Part shown: positions 12,604 through 25,351 of the stretch, piece by piece | How the letters are laid out: each line of letters starts with the position of its first letter | Position numbering within the stretch: the first letter of the stretch is position 1 | NCBI GenBank assembly: GCA_945859605.1 | Contig: OX243820.1 | Span: forward strand, 29,797,600-29,861,599 | Reading direction: 5' to 3' | Length of the DNA: 64,000 nt | Origin: Lumbricus rubellus | Lineage: Eukaryota; Annelida; Clitellata; Crassiclitellata; Lumbricidae | The notes under the pieces: model-generated | Told to the model about the DNA's origin: nothing | The model's input: only the letters and a program-made list of their open reading frames with translations | Database searches by the model: none | Made by a program: the position numbers and the translations under genes

Positions 12604-14395
12604 TGTTTTCGTCGTCGCGTTTCCTTTTTATTTCCCAGTGCAGCAGGAACGACCGACTCCGTGATATTACAGAGATTTCAGTGGTACTTTTCCGAACATT
12701 TGCTCGACCCCTTTATGCCATGCTTTAAGGCGCACTGGGTGGCACTAGCGTCTGGCAAAAACGTCCGTTTGTTCGTGGACTTACGTCACCCCAGAGGCTT
12801 GGAATTGGCCCACGCTGACCGGCACACGCAGACTTGTCGATACCTGTCAACTGCGGACTACAGCAAATCTGCATTGTGGTATAACTTACGATCAACTCAT
12901 TGAAATCGTAGTTTTTCTGTTGGAAGTGGACGTATCGCGTGGTGGAAAGTGTCGATACCGTTCGTGTAGGAAAGCATCAAGGGAAGCCGGCTGCAGGTGT
13001 AAAAGATGGCGACTGTACGCATGGGAAAACTATCAAGGGAAGCCGATTAACTAAAAGGTGCCAGCTCCATGCATGAAATAGCGTTGACACGTGTTCGAAA
13101 GGTGACGACAGCATGCATGTGATAGCGTTACAAAATGGCGACATTTTCTAAAGTGTCAAATCGATGAATGGTGATATATAGATGAATATGTCGATACACT
13201 GTGGCTTCTACTACGAGGTTATGACATACATGAAACCCTCAGCATTCTGATCTGACATTCAGGCAAATGGTAACTTAAATTTTTATAGCGCTACTTCAAG
13301 ATAGGTTGAACAGATGTAGGCCTACTCTCGGTCAATAACACGATAAAATCATGACCGAGGAAAACTGGTTCAAAAGCATTGTGTGATTAATCATGTGTGG
13401 GGAATATTTTGAGTGTGTATGTTCGCTCATTCGTTCATTCGTCCGTTCATTCATTCCTTCATTCATTCATTCATTCACTCTATGAATTTGTGTAGAGCTT
13501 CTTCAAGAAACCTATTCAGAAGCACTCCAGCTCTGCAGCCACAGCTATGGACGCACTTTCTTCTGCTCGAGGGTCCGGCAAGTAAAGTAATTCCCAATGA
13601 GAGTTTACCAAGATGGCCAATTAAATCAAATCAGGTGGTTTACAGATTGCAACGAACTCCAGATTGTCAGTAACACGTACATGTAATGAAACAGACTTAA
13701 CTAGAAACTTAATTAAAAATCTTTACTACATGCGGTCGCCGGTAATGTGCACTTTCAAGCTGGTGTACATGTAGTTGAGTAAAGTAGAAAAACACAACCG
13801 TCTCTATTTTTATTTTTCGCACAACAAATGAGTTTTCGCACGTCCACGTTTGGGGGAGGGAGAAGCCGGTGGCGCACAGGACAACTCACTGGCATGGAGA
13901 TCAGAGAAGCTAATTTCTGTTCCCGAAGCCCCCCTAATAGACGTGCTTTGTAGGCTGCTATCAGCGTCATGTTATTGCAAGCTTTCTGTTCTGTCAGTAG
14001 GTAAGATTGACGTTAATTAAGATAACTGCAAAACTATAGACCTATACTATAACTAGTTGCGGTCTGTCAAGCGGATTGTTGAATAAAATCGAGAAGACAA
14101 AACATTAAAATGAAGCCGTAATCTGCACCTGTATTTAACTGATGACTTGTTAATCAATAGTATTAATATATATAGCGCCTCTGAGGACTTTCATTTGAAG
14201 TGACGCTGTATAAATTCATCATTACCATACGGTTACGATTTCGATTACAACATACCTGCAGCCAGCAGCTAGCGTGACTTTTGATGTTCGTCCGATGTGT
14301 TTCTTGCAGCGTACATGTATGAGAGACAAACAGCTAGAAAGATCGACTCACATGCAGTCGATTAATTTTCTACATCTCTAGATATTCCTCCCTCT
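12604..14395. other. Intergenic with SINE-tail fragments
   Basis: A tttttatagcgctacttcaag fragment at about 13279-13300, an ATTC-type repeat at about 13425-13480, and a cttcttcaagaaacctattcag SINE-tail fragment at about 13498-13525. No gene recognised. Confidence 0.45.
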
Positions 14396-14399
14396 CTAT

Positions 14400-14474
14400 C
14401 TCCGTCTGTCTCTGTCTTTGTCTCTGTGTCTGTCTCTGTCTCTGTGTCTGTCTCTGTCTCTGTCTCTGTCTATG

Positions 14475-14573
<99 letters not shown>

Positions 14574-14735
14574 ATCTGTCTCTGTCCCTGTCTCTGTCTG
14601 TCTCTCTATCTATGTCTACCTCTCTCTCTATCTGTATCTGTCTCTGTCCCTGTCTCTGTCTGTCTCTGTCTCTATCTATGTCTGTCTCTCTCTATCTATG
14701 TATGTCTCTGTATCTGTCTCTGTCTGTCTCTCTGC
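14400..14735. repeat. (CT)n microsatellite with CTGTCT flanks
   Basis: A pure CT run at about 14480-14567 is bordered by ctgtctctgt units on both sides. Confidence 0.93.
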
Positions 14736-14834
14736 GAATGATATTCGTCCGCTGACGACTATCCATGGTATACGTCTACGGAAGACAACGACGCATCGAA
14801 TGCACAACGACGCTGTTCACTGACAGACCAACGC

Positions 14835-15260
14835 ACGAACGCACACACACACACGTGCACGACACAGGCACGCACGCAGGCACGCACACGTACTAAGATA
14901 CACTGCAAAGGCGCACGCACACACAAACGCGCACGACCCTATATCGATGCACGTATACTGTAAACGTGCCACAGAAGCACGCATGCAAACACACACACGC
15001 ACAGAGGTAGCCTACTGCACACACAGACACAGACAAATACATATACACACGCACGCACACATAAACTACACATACACACACACAAAGGTACTGCACACAC
15101 AGACACAGACACATGCACATACATATACACACGCACGCACACATAAACTAAACATACACACACAAAGGTACTGCACACACAGACACAGACACACGTACAT
15201 GTACACACGCACGCACACACACAAACTACACAGATACACACACACTTGCACGCGCAAAAA
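14835..15260. repeat. CA-rich array with an 80-bp higher-order unit
   Basis: The word cacaaaggtactgcacacac recurs at 15081 and 15161, exactly 80 bases apart, with a more diverged copy near 15000. The array is therefore a tandem of about three 80-bp units built from CA repeats. It is not coding. Confidence 0.8.
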
Positions 15261-15611
15261 GACGCACGCGATCACCATGGCAGCACATGCACTGTACGCG
15301 CAAAGGCAGGTGTTTTATACGCTTGACGCTTTGTCTAACGAATGGCAGCCACCGAGTATCATTGTCTTCATCATAATCATTGGGTTTTTAATTAGACTTC
15401 TTCGTCACCTCTCGTCATCACATCTTCTCCCACTGTATACCCGATTACACCGGTCAACAAGAGAAAGCGTCCTTCTCTCGATGCATAATTACCCATTATT
15501 CACAGCTTCACAAAATTAATGATAGCACCCCATGCACATTGCACGATGTCATTGCCAGCGAATGTTTGGAAGCTGGAAAGATCGCTGAACGTTTGCGTTT
15601 AATTAATTCAT

Positions 15612-15672
15612 TCTGGATATTTTATATAGCGCCTCTTCAAGGTAGGCCACTTTAGAAGCGTTCTTGGACCAA
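15612..15672 (-). repeat. SINE-tail fragment
   Basis: Reads ttttatatagcgcctcttcaag, the reverse complement of the common tail. Downstream similarity fades quickly. Confidence 0.65.
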
Positions 15673-15851
15673 CCACGGCTAAACAGGACAGTTTTAATAT
15701 TCTTAAGGAACAGAGTGGAGTGACCCTTGGGTAATTGGCGCAGTGTATACCAGGGAAACCACTCCATGTTGTAGGATCAGGTATACCATTGTTTCTATGG
15801 TCTAACTTGATTGCAATATTTTTTAGCGTGCCATTGTTAGATACTTTGGAA

Positions 15852-16045
15852 CGCGGTGGCGTATAGTGGTGAAGTTCGGTGCCATGGAGTCGTGGGCTCC
15901 AGGTTCGAATTAACTTCAAGCCGCTGCGTATGGATCTTGAGCATGTCCTTCACTCGCAATTGCTCGTGCACTTCGACGTGAAAGTCCGTTGCAGTGTCCG
16001 GCGGTGTCCGCGCTGTAGTCTGAGTAGATGCGCTTGAAGGGAACG
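15852..16045 (+). mobile_element. tRNA-derived SINE with head
   Basis: The head reads cggtggcgtatagtggtgaa (A-box-like), then ggttcgaatt (B-box-like), followed by cactcgcaattgctcgtgca and gtccgcgctgtagtctgagt of the family body. The tail is short and diverged. It cannot be a functional tRNA because no cloverleaf closes around the boxes. Confidence 0.75.
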
Positions 16046-17668
16046 GAGGGTGGGCGGTGGTCTTGGATGCCCGTGGAGTAACAGAGCTCGCGCAGGTAGT
16101 CGGTGCACCACCAAGCTGACTATAGCCATTCCAGAACCACCCTCCTATTGCCTTTTAATACGAGGGATAATCTGAAGCCCTGGGAGAACTAATTTAGATG
16201 ACTCTATATACCGATTGCTTATATAGGCAATTGCCACTCGCCATCGAAGTTCATGCTTTGAATCCCGCTGGCGTGTATCCGCTAAACGAGCGATATTATT
16301 AGTACTAATTATTTTTATGGTGGTATATACACTCACATCGAGGATGGTAGGCCTAGCTCGTATGAGGTCGTTGCCCTAGCCTATACGCCCACCAAGGTTA
16401 CGAACCGTTCGTCAAAACCCGCAATGACCCGCATATTTAATTAATGGCCCTGAATTTAAACACTGGTCACACGGGTGATAAGGTGACGCATGCAGAATAT
16501 GCTACATGGACCAGTAAACATTGTCTCAGTTTAAAAATTGACGAGAACCACATCGTGTACCCCGCGTTCCCATGCATGGTTCATCTAATCAGCGAATTAC
16601 GGGCATCGGCGGTCGGGTAGGCTTATGTCATCATGTTGGCTGGTTCGTACGTCCGATGGAAACCTGGTAGGTTACATGTACATGTATGTATACAGTCGTC
16701 AAACAGGAGCAGGTGACACATGTGGAAAAATTGCCATAACTAGTAACTACGGCGACATCTATCGAAGGCTGACAGAAATATTATCAGCGAATTTCACGGT
16801 CGCGTCATCAACCGAGTAAACAGCGAACTAAGCAAAACTCCATGCACAACATGGCACATTCTAGCACAATGGTCCTCTATTAGCTATATTATGCAGCATG
16901 TTATATAAGTATGAGTATGTGACAATTTTTGAAGCGTTCTCTCAGCAAAAGCCTTTCAGAAGCGCTCCCAGTGCGATCGAATCAGAGAGAAAAGGCAGGA
17001 TTTGAGGGGGGAGAGAAGAGGAGGAAGGACTACCTGTAGTCTGTAGATAACGACGTAGCGAACTGTTGAGAGAATATCAGCCACACGTATACATATATAT
17101 TTATTTATTTAGAGAGAATTTATATATAGCGCCTCTTCAAGAAATCTACTCAGAGGCGCTCTCTGCGCTAACTAGCCAAAGAAGTGATGTTAAATGTCAT
17201 AACAAGAAAATTTCATCAATTAGCAAAATAAGTCACAGTGAGCCGGAAACAGTCATCAGTGGCGATCCCTCGCAGACACGTAGAATCATCCAACAGAATC
17301 CCGTCGACATTATATAGTATACATATACATGCATATTATATTATATAGAAATGTATAATGTACAAATGCACAGGGTTTAATTGCAGAAGGGGTATAATAT
17401 AATACATGCATGGTCTGAAGTCAGGTGCGCATCAAGATTCCTGAACCAACGTGAGGAATGGAAAGATCTTCGGTGATCATTGTCTTCATCGGCCGAAGAG
17501 GAAGAGGTGTATCTTTGATGTTGGGAGTGAGAGGTGGGGTAGGGGTGGGGTGGGTGATATCCTCGGCATACAACGTCAACAGTATAGAGGTGTTAATTGT
17601 TGGCCTCCCGGTTGTCATTCGCCCGTTAAAAGACACGATATATCTGCTTCCCTAAGTCTATTCATGTA
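16046..17668. other. Intergenic, one SINE-tail fragment
   Basis: A SINE-tail fragment in - orientation lies at 17118-17175 (ttatatatagcgcctcttcaag, then ctactcagaggcgctctctg), and a worn one near 16930-16975. No gene recognised. Confidence 0.45.
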
Positions 17669-18842
17669 CAGGGTGGGCCATAAAAAAGTACCCCCCTACG
17701 GTTTGTTGCCCATATCTTGGCCAGAAGTAAGAATTTCGAAATGAAATTTTACAGGCTTGAAGACAATTCATATTTACACATGATGGTCCGATTTCATCAA
17801 AATATTTTAAACAGAACAAAAGTTATACCACTTTTAGTGAAGCCACCCACCGTTTTTTGATGATTCAAAATCGCGACGCAACAAAAAGTAGCAAAATATC
17901 AACTCAATTATTCTGGTCAATATCTTGGCCAGAAGTACGAATATCGAACTGAAATTATACAGGCTTAAAGACAATTCATACCTACATATGATGGCCAGAT
18001 GTCATCAAAATATATCAAGCACAACAAAAGTTATACCACTTTTAGTGAGGACACCACCCATTTTTTGACGATTCAAAGACGTATAACGGGGCAAAAAGTA
18101 GCAAAAACACGATTTTATTAAGTCTCATCTAAAATAATTTTTATCAAATACCCTTCATATTGCCAGATGATCAATATTATTACAATTTAAAAAGGAAACA
18201 GCTTACCAGCGTAGCTGCACGTCACTGAGAAATCCCTTAGCAAGATGACAATAAAATTGGTAAATAGCGAATCTGTCAGATTAATCAACAGATCAATCAA
18301 AAACTTCGCAATGAGACTCAAAGAAGTTTTGGCACTGGTAGTGGGCACATTGAACACAAGTTGTGAAGCACTACCAAGTTCATCTGGCAACAGTTATTTG
18401 AGACGAGACCTAATAAAATCACGTTTTGTTACTTTTCCTTGCGTTACGCTTTTGAATCGTCAAAAAACGGTGGGTGGCCTCCATAAAAGTGGTATAACTT
18501 TTGTTCCGTTTGAAATATGTTGACGAAATTTGGCCATCATGTGTAGATATGAATTTTCCTTACACCTGTAAAATTTCATTTCGAAGTTCTCACTTCAGGC
18601 CAAGATATTGACAAAAAATCTAGTTTTTGTGGCGTTTCGTTTTTGAATCGTCAAAAAACGGTGGGTGGCCTCCATAAAAGTGGCATAACTTTTGTTCCGT
18701 TTAAAATATTTTGATGAAATCTGGCCATTCTGTGTAAATATGAATTGTCTTTAAGACTGTAAAATTTCATTTCGAAATTCTTACTTCTGGCAAAGATACG
18801 GACAAAAAACCGTAGGGGGTTACTTTTTTATGGCCCACCCTG
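17669..18842. mobile_element. Mariner-like MITE with duplicated subterminal repeats, 1174 bp
   Basis: Termini are CAGGGTGGGCCATAAAAAA and its reverse complement, flanked by TA (17667-17668 and 18843-18844). Each arm carries two tandem versions of the same roughly 200-bp subterminal block: left about 17669-17880 and 17910-18085, right about 18425-18610 and 18640-18842. Each has the ttataccacttttagtga word. A unique middle (about 18120-18420) shares sequence with 4960-5060. No transposase is encoded. It is a larger relative of the element at 5919-6729. Confidence 0.88.
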
Positions 18843-18959
18843 TATATCATACACATTAGATCTTCTTAATAGCTGAAGATGACATGCATAATAAAAAAAC
18901 ATATACATGTATGTATATATAATCAATTATAAATATATATATTCTTTAGATACATAATG

Positions 18960-19225
18960 TATTTGTGTGTGGGTGAGGGTGTGAGTGCGCGTGCGTGTGT
19001 GTGGGTGTGTGTTGGTTTTGTGCCTGTGTGTGTTTGTAGATGGTGTGGGTGCGTGTGGGTGTGTGTGTTTGTGTATCTGTATTTGGTGTGGGTGCGATAG
19101 CATGTGTATGTGTGTGGGTGTGTCTGTAAGTGGCGTGGGTGGGTGTGTGTGGGTGCGTGTGGGTGCGTGCCTGTATGTATGTGGTGTATGTGTGTGATAG
19201 AATGTGTGTGTTTGGGTGTGTGTGA
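18960..19225. repeat. GT-rich microsatellite
   Basis: Degenerate gtgtgtgggtgt units. Confidence 0.9.
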
Positions 19226-19390
19226 CGCTCAGTTTCTGACTCACTGACACACTGACTGACTCACTGACTGACTCACTGACTCACTGACTGACTCACCTAC
19301 TGACTTGCTGACTGACTCACCTACTGACTTGCTGACTGACTTGCTGACTGACTGACGCAATGACTCACTGACAGGCTGACCTGCATGTCA
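19226..19390. repeat. (CTGA/CTCA)n repeat
   Basis: Units of ctgactcactga repeat irregularly through this stretch. Confidence 0.88.
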
Positions 19391-20784
19391 TAGATACTCG
19401 CATGCATACACTCAGACATACACATGTATATTGATAAATATACTGTTACATGCATACATACGCATAAATGCATGCTTGCATGCTTGCATGCATACACACA
19501 CACACACACACATAAGCTTAATATATGCTTATATACATACACAGTCACGTGCATGCTTATACATACATTTGTGCGTACATACTTACAGTCCTACACTGTT
19601 ACAGTACAATGTCATCTTAAACTTTCCGAAGTCAATTATCGTTCATCGAAGCAACGTTAGAAAATCGAGTGATGGAATTGGAAGCAACAGAAAACTGAGT
19701 TTCCACTTTAAAGCGGAGAACGTGTTTGTTTGACCGGAGGCGATGAATGCTAATGATAAGCTAAGTATACTAATAGCCCCAGGCTTTATGAATGACCCGT
19801 TTGAGTGGATTCTTACTGAAGCCATAGCAGTTAAGGCTCGTATACAAACATAGCATCACTACGGGGTTAACTTTACAAGACTGGTTTTTGAAAATTTCTT
19901 TCAAACATTATATCCACTTAAATATGTTCAAATGTTTTCTTCAAGACATTAGGTAAGCGTGTGTAGGCGTGTATGTTGGTGCGCTGGTGTGTGGGTGTGT
20001 ATTTCGGACTTTCGGTGCATAGGTGCGTAGGTGTGTGGGACTGTGGGTGTGTATTTCATAATGTGGTTTTGTGGGCGCTATAGCATAAATGGAGTCATAA
20101 AATGTATCAGCATAGGCCTATATATAATTAGTGCACCTTTACACTAAATTGAAAGGCATTGCCGTATGCGTTATATATGAAGCATGTAACTGTGAACAGT
20201 TTATTGCCAGCTAAGGATTCTATTGGTGATCATAGGAAAGGTCGCTGACCGCCGAGACCAGGAAATTTATGGCATCGTAAATTTAGAAAATTCGAAACGA
20301 AATTGTTTATGTCGTGCAGAATGAATTAACCGTCATGATTAACATAAACCCACAAATTTATTACAGGTCCGTCTACCTGTAATTAATCGCTAGAGCAACC
20401 GGTGAGGTATACACCTGTGAATATTATAATTGATCTTGGCACTAATATTGGATAATAGGAGTCTTGGACCAGTGTCACCAGTATTGAAGGTCGGGGTGAT
20501 GCATTAGGAGTGAGTCTGGAGTATTATAGCTAATTTATAGGTATCCAGAGATGGAGCGTAAAACGCTGATCATTAATGATATCTCCAGCTCCTTAAAACA
20601 AGTCCTTGGGCTGCAGCAATGATGCGGAGAAATTGCAGTCGCTGTATCTATTGCTTGAGGATGCTAATTATCAATTAGTTTGTCTGTCAATCAATCGATC
20701 AATCAATACAAACATCAATCCATTCTTCATCCATCTTTTTCTCTACTTGAGGAAACTGTCATACAACATCACAACGACGACGAA
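19391..20784. other. Intergenic, nothing recognised
   Basis: Short CA repeat at about 19494-19511. Otherwise AT-rich sequence without a supported gene. Confidence 0.45.
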
Positions 20785-21000
20785 TAGCCTACGATGATGA
20801 TGACAACGACGATGATAATAATGATGATCATAGGGACGGTGATGATGACGCGTAATATTACAACGACGATGAAGATGGCAATAATGATGACGGTGGTGGT
20901 GGTGATGATGGTGATGATGATGATGACGACGACTACGACTATGATGATGATGACGATGATGATATTGTTGATCATGATCACGATCACGATCATGATGATA
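20785..21000. repeat. (GAT/GAC)n trinucleotide repeat
   Basis: Degenerate gatgatgac units; Met/Thr-rich and His-rich frames are artefacts. Confidence 0.9.
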
Positions 21001-21066
21001 CAAAGTTATTTTCAGATCAGCCATATTTCAATAAAGAAAATTTTCTTTACGTTACAATACCGGGAG

Positions 21067-21401
21067 CAGGGGCGGATCCAGGGGGGGCTTATCCGGCCAT
21101 GGCCCCCCCATTTAGAATTCCCATGTATCGTGGCCCTCCCATTTGGATTGAACATGTTGTGGAACATGTTGTGGAACAATGTATATATTGTACAATTTGG
21201 CCCCCCCCTATTAAGAAATACCCATGCATTGCGACCCCCCTCCGAAAATTTGGCCGGACGACTAAAAAAAAAAAAAAAAGATCATCAACTTTTTTGGCGG
21301 ATACGACAAAGAAAAATTTTCCCAAGGCCTAAATTTTTCCCCGGACCCAAGACCAAGAAATTTTGCCCCCCCCCCGTCCAAAATTTCTGTATCCGCCCTT
21401 G
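21067..21401. mobile_element. hAT-like MITE, GC-rich termini, 335 bp
   Basis: Begins CAGGGGCGGATCCAGG and ends GTATCCGCCCTTG. Flanks are ACCGGGAG (21059-21066) and ACCGGTAG (21402-21409), a 7-of-8 match to an 8-bp target duplication. The interior has the word gactaaaaaaa followed by gatcatcaactttt, shared with copies at 32685, 48377, 58350, 60855 and 61707. Confidence 0.85.
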
Positions 21402-21409
21402 ACCGGTAG

Positions 21410-22969
21410 TAGCCTATACAATAAGAAAACGCTAAACTAAACCCGTGCGACAACCTTATTTTATGTACAGAATATACAGAAGATTCGGAATAGACATATT
21501 ATTTATAATTTCTATTTTCAGACATGATCAAGGTAACTTTTGTAGGCGAAGAATCGTGCGTGCAACGACTCTATAGCTCTAATTTAATATGCATCACAGA
21601 TGACATTAAAAGTGCGATTACAATGCCACTAAAGATGTCACGACTACACTATAAAATGGTCAATCCTTTCACGTTCCGGTTTTGTGTCAATATTCTCTGA
21701 ATAATTAGCCGATTGTTCAAAACCATGACCACGGTAAAGATGACTTTCACAAGCTGTCCATTCACTTCTTATTCCGAACATTGCAAATATGCTTTGAGTA
21801 AAAAATGCATGCATTTTCACAGCCTATATAGTAGCGCCACACACGGTGCTGTTGTCTATCCACACAGCCGGCGACTTCAAAGAACATTAGTGTATTCGCT
21901 GGGTGGACTTGAGAAAAATCAATGAGTAAGTTTTGAGTATATGCGTAAGGATGCGAAAGCGATGGTGTTAAGGACACTTCAGTCGCCTTTAAATGTTTCA
22001 CGCCGATGTGTGGCAGAATTGTATTTGTGATGTATTGAATTTTTCTACACATTATGCATGCGTTATTCCAGAACAAACCATAGATGCGAGGCAACACCTC
22101 ACGAAATCTACCGTGTGGGGAGTGACTTAGAAATTTTTTGAAGGAGCTACATAAATTCTATTCTCGTTACAAGAAATTACACATTTTGACATCACAACAA
22201 ATTGCATTACGCTCCATATAATTATACTGAATAGGTTTTACAGAATCATGGATGCCCACAAGACTGCAGATGCATGTTTATATACGGGGTTATACATGTA
22301 AGCTTATAGTCTGCAATTGGTAATTATTGATATAATTGTCATGATTGGTAAGTAAGAGCATCACCGACCGTCTGATGTAGAACACTGTCGAGTTATATGA
22401 CTCGATTCAGAGATTATACAATACGTGTATAATTTGTATATGCATTATTAGGAAAAATATAGGCAAGACTTTGAGAATCAAGAAGCTTCAAGTTATATAT
22501 AGGCCTAAATATGGGTTGTAAACAGCTGCAGGGTTTAGATGGAACGACGGTATAGGCCTACATGTGTATACAGGTTCATTAGCTCAATGATGCATCGTTA
22601 ATTGAGATAATTATAGTGTCCCTTATAAGAAAGAAAGCTCCAAATGCGCGTTCACAATTACGCATATAGGATATAGGCCTAATATATATATATATAAGGC
22701 CTAATATATATATAAACAGATCTAGGCTATATATTATCTATATGTACAACCATGAATTATATGTATAATTGTTACGAAAGAAGAAACATTAAAATTGCCC
22801 TATGTGCAATAACTGTGTGTACGTCAAATGAACATTTAATAATTGCATGCATTTGACGATTAACAAAGGCTCTCTTGTTTCTATGTTTATGACTCTATAG
22901 TGTGGTAAAAGAAGAATATAGTATTTGCGTTTGTCAGGTTTATTACTCTCGAAGACATCGCTCGTCCGT

Positions 22970-22972
<3 letters not shown>
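21410..22972. other. Intergenic, nothing recognised
   Basis: AT-rich with several TAGGCCTA palindromes. No gene or element terminus was identified. Confidence 0.45.
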
Positions 22973-23027
<55 letters not shown>

Positions 23028-23030
23028 GGA
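22973..23030. repeat. (TA)n microsatellite
   Basis: Pure TA run with a single tac interruption. Confidence 0.95.
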
Positions 23031-23483
23031 AATATACGTCTCTCTATATATACGACAATCTTTCCACGAGTCTTTTCTTCTCTTTGTATCCTTCTTTCAT
23101 TCTTCCATTCAACAATCGACCCCTCCCGTCCGCCATCCATTCATCCATCCATCCATTCGTATAGGCTACAGTTGAATCTTTATTATCATTATTGAGCATT
23201 TATATAGCGCAAATTTACCCGCACGGTAGAGCTCCCATGCAGTCCAACTGCGTCCGGTTTTTAATCTCTTCCCTTTAAATTTTGATCACGTCATAAAATT
23301 TCGATGCGTCGTTGTCTTCCATAGACGTACCATGGGTAAATATACAAGGCAATTTTAAGTTCGAAAAAAAGAACATGATGGTTTCACCTCTATGCTCTAT
23401 TATATACTTATCTTATGCGACGTATGCCTAGGCTAAATTCACCTGCTTTTTAGAAGTCGCTCAAAACCAATTTTGCTCTGGCT

Positions 23484-23560
23484 GGGCTGGGAGCGCCTCT
23501 GAGTAGGTTTCTTGAAGAGGCGCTATATAAATGCTCTAAAAGAATGAATGAATGAATCTG
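23484..23560 (+). mobile_element. SINE tail, best-preserved 3' end
   Basis: Reads ggctgggagcgcctctgagt, then aggtttcttgaagaggcgct and atataaat, followed by a gaatgaatgaatgaat tail. The four-base tail repeat marks the 3' end of the SINE. The 5' head is absent, as in most copies. Confidence 0.75.
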
Positions 23561-23809
23561 AGTGTGTATAGCGTATAGGCCTACATGTACGTGCAGAAAT
23601 TATTACAATAAAACAATAATTTATAAGAGACATCGCCTCATTATCGAAGAATCCCAATCATATCGCTAAGAAAGTACAGGAAAATGTTTGAATGCAGCTG
23701 CTGCTATAGGTTGATAGCACTCAGGAAGACTTGTCCGACAAACGGATAAACAGGTTGACATATAGACAGACAGATAGTCCAACAAACAGGCAGAAAGATA
23801 ACCACAGTG

Positions 23810-23960
23810 GTAAAACATACAAACAAACACACACAGAGACAGACAGACAGACAGACAGAGACAGAGACAGAGACAGAGAGACAGAGAGACAGAGAGACAG
23901 AGAGACAGAGAGACAGAGAGACAGAGAGAGACAGACATCGACAGAGGCAAAAGGAGAGAC
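23810..23960. repeat. (ACAG/AGAG)n microsatellite
   Basis: Degenerate agacagacagagagacag units. Confidence 0.92.
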
Positions 23961-24479
23961 AGAGAGATAGTAAAAGACAGACACACAGAAAGACAGAACG
24001 AAGACCCTAATGGCAATCAGACTAACAAACGAACACTCAGTTCTCTCAACGACACAAAATTTGCTTCTGATTTCAAAAGATCGTCGCCACTCGATTAGAC
24101 CCAAAAGTCGCCGATCGTCAACTTTGAAACGTGAGATCTCACGTATACCCGTATCCCAAGAAAGTTTCGCGTCACAGTCAAGACCGAAAATACCTCCAAG
24201 TATACTATGACAAGGAGTCGCAGAACACGTTTTATGCTGGGTAATAATTTTCCAGACACAGCGAAGAACTGTTTCCTGATAGTACCGAAGTGTTAATTGC
24301 CCATTTTACTATAGTCCCCACATCAGAGTCAATCGCCAAAGAGCTGCCTGCAATGCCCCACTTCAAAGTCAGACGTATAGCCGACTATCTTTGGTATGAT
24401 ACGGGCGCGGTGTCGAAGGCCAAAGGGTATTTTGACGCTTCCGTCAACGAACAATCGCTTTCGTCAACGGACAGTTAGA

Positions 24480-25351
24480 GATCGAAGGAGCGCTCTAAGC
24501 GATTGTAATTCAGTTCTTTACATTGTACAGTTACTGATCAGAGGAAGGGGAGATGGTTGACCCCCCCCCCCCAAATTTAATACATGAAAACACAGCGAAA
24601 GATGTAGGGCCGCTGGTGCTTTCGCGTCGCACCGCCGACGGCCTGTCCTATAAGATGGGCGGAGCGGAGAAAGCTGGCAGGCCTATACGAGAGCGGAAAA
24701 AGGATGATTGATGAGCAGGCTAATTATTTCATCGGAAGTCAGTTCATGGTTTATTGCTGTCTTGTTACCAGACAATTAATCGTTGAAGGTCAACGCAGAA
24801 CTGTGTATGGAGCACGCACGATGGTTGTAGAATCGTTTTAGCACTTCAGTACCAACAAGTGGAGCAAAGCAAACCGCCGTCGTCCCATTCACACATCGGG
24901 TACTTTAGTTTCACAAACTCTGGTTAGTATACACTGAGCAGTGGACTGAGAAAAGCACTACCGGCAACCGCCTGTGAAGAGCTGCGACAAGTCGGTCAGA
25001 CGACGACTGCGGTTCTCGTGTTTGCTCCCAAAGAGTAAACGTCATCCGTGAAAAAATTCTCGTCTGTATGAGTCTGGAGCTGAGTTTGTTTTTCTCGTAA
25101 GAGTTTCACTCTTTGGGAGTTCGCTGGCAGTTTCGGTCTGATGCGCTCACGACAACTAACACTCTTACAAGCAGGATTAGGCAGGAGTAGGTAGGTAGCT
25201 TCATCCGCGGAGGTTCCGCTGATCTAGTTGCTTTGACGACTCAGCTCTACAAAAAGTTAGGCAATATTAGGGTTCTGTTCCATCTATTCCGCACTCGGTG
25301 TTCTTTCGTGCGCTTTCCGTGTCTTTCCATGAACTCCACTGCGGCTCATCA
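24480..25351 (+). promoter_or_regulatory. Presumed promoter and 5' leader of the Cdx gene
   Basis: Base composition becomes GC- and CpG-richer than the surroundings from about 24600 (gcgtcgcaccgccgacgg). A possible TATA-like TATAAGAT at 24649-24656 runs into a GC box, gggcggag. The start site is not determined. Several ATGs lie upstream of the chosen start; one, at 25329-25385, opens an 18-codon frame overlapping the Cdx start. This is an inference from position and composition. Confidence 0.4.

Noticed and set aside
12012..12903. Ser/Val/Leu/Cys-rich overlapping frames
   Set aside because: Translations of CTGT/CTGTGT repeats, with a short random extension.
15852..15930. Possible tRNA gene (A- and B-box words)
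   Set aside because: No acceptor stem or anticodon arm can be formed; the sequence continues into the SINE body.
20794..21402. 202-codon + strand frame
   Set aside because: First half is a GAT repeat, second half runs through a hAT-like MITE; no protein family resemblance.
24290..24478. 62-codon frame about 0.9 kb before Cdx
   Set aside because: No recognised domain and no matching splice sites to the Cdx exons; may be part of an untranslated or regulatory region.
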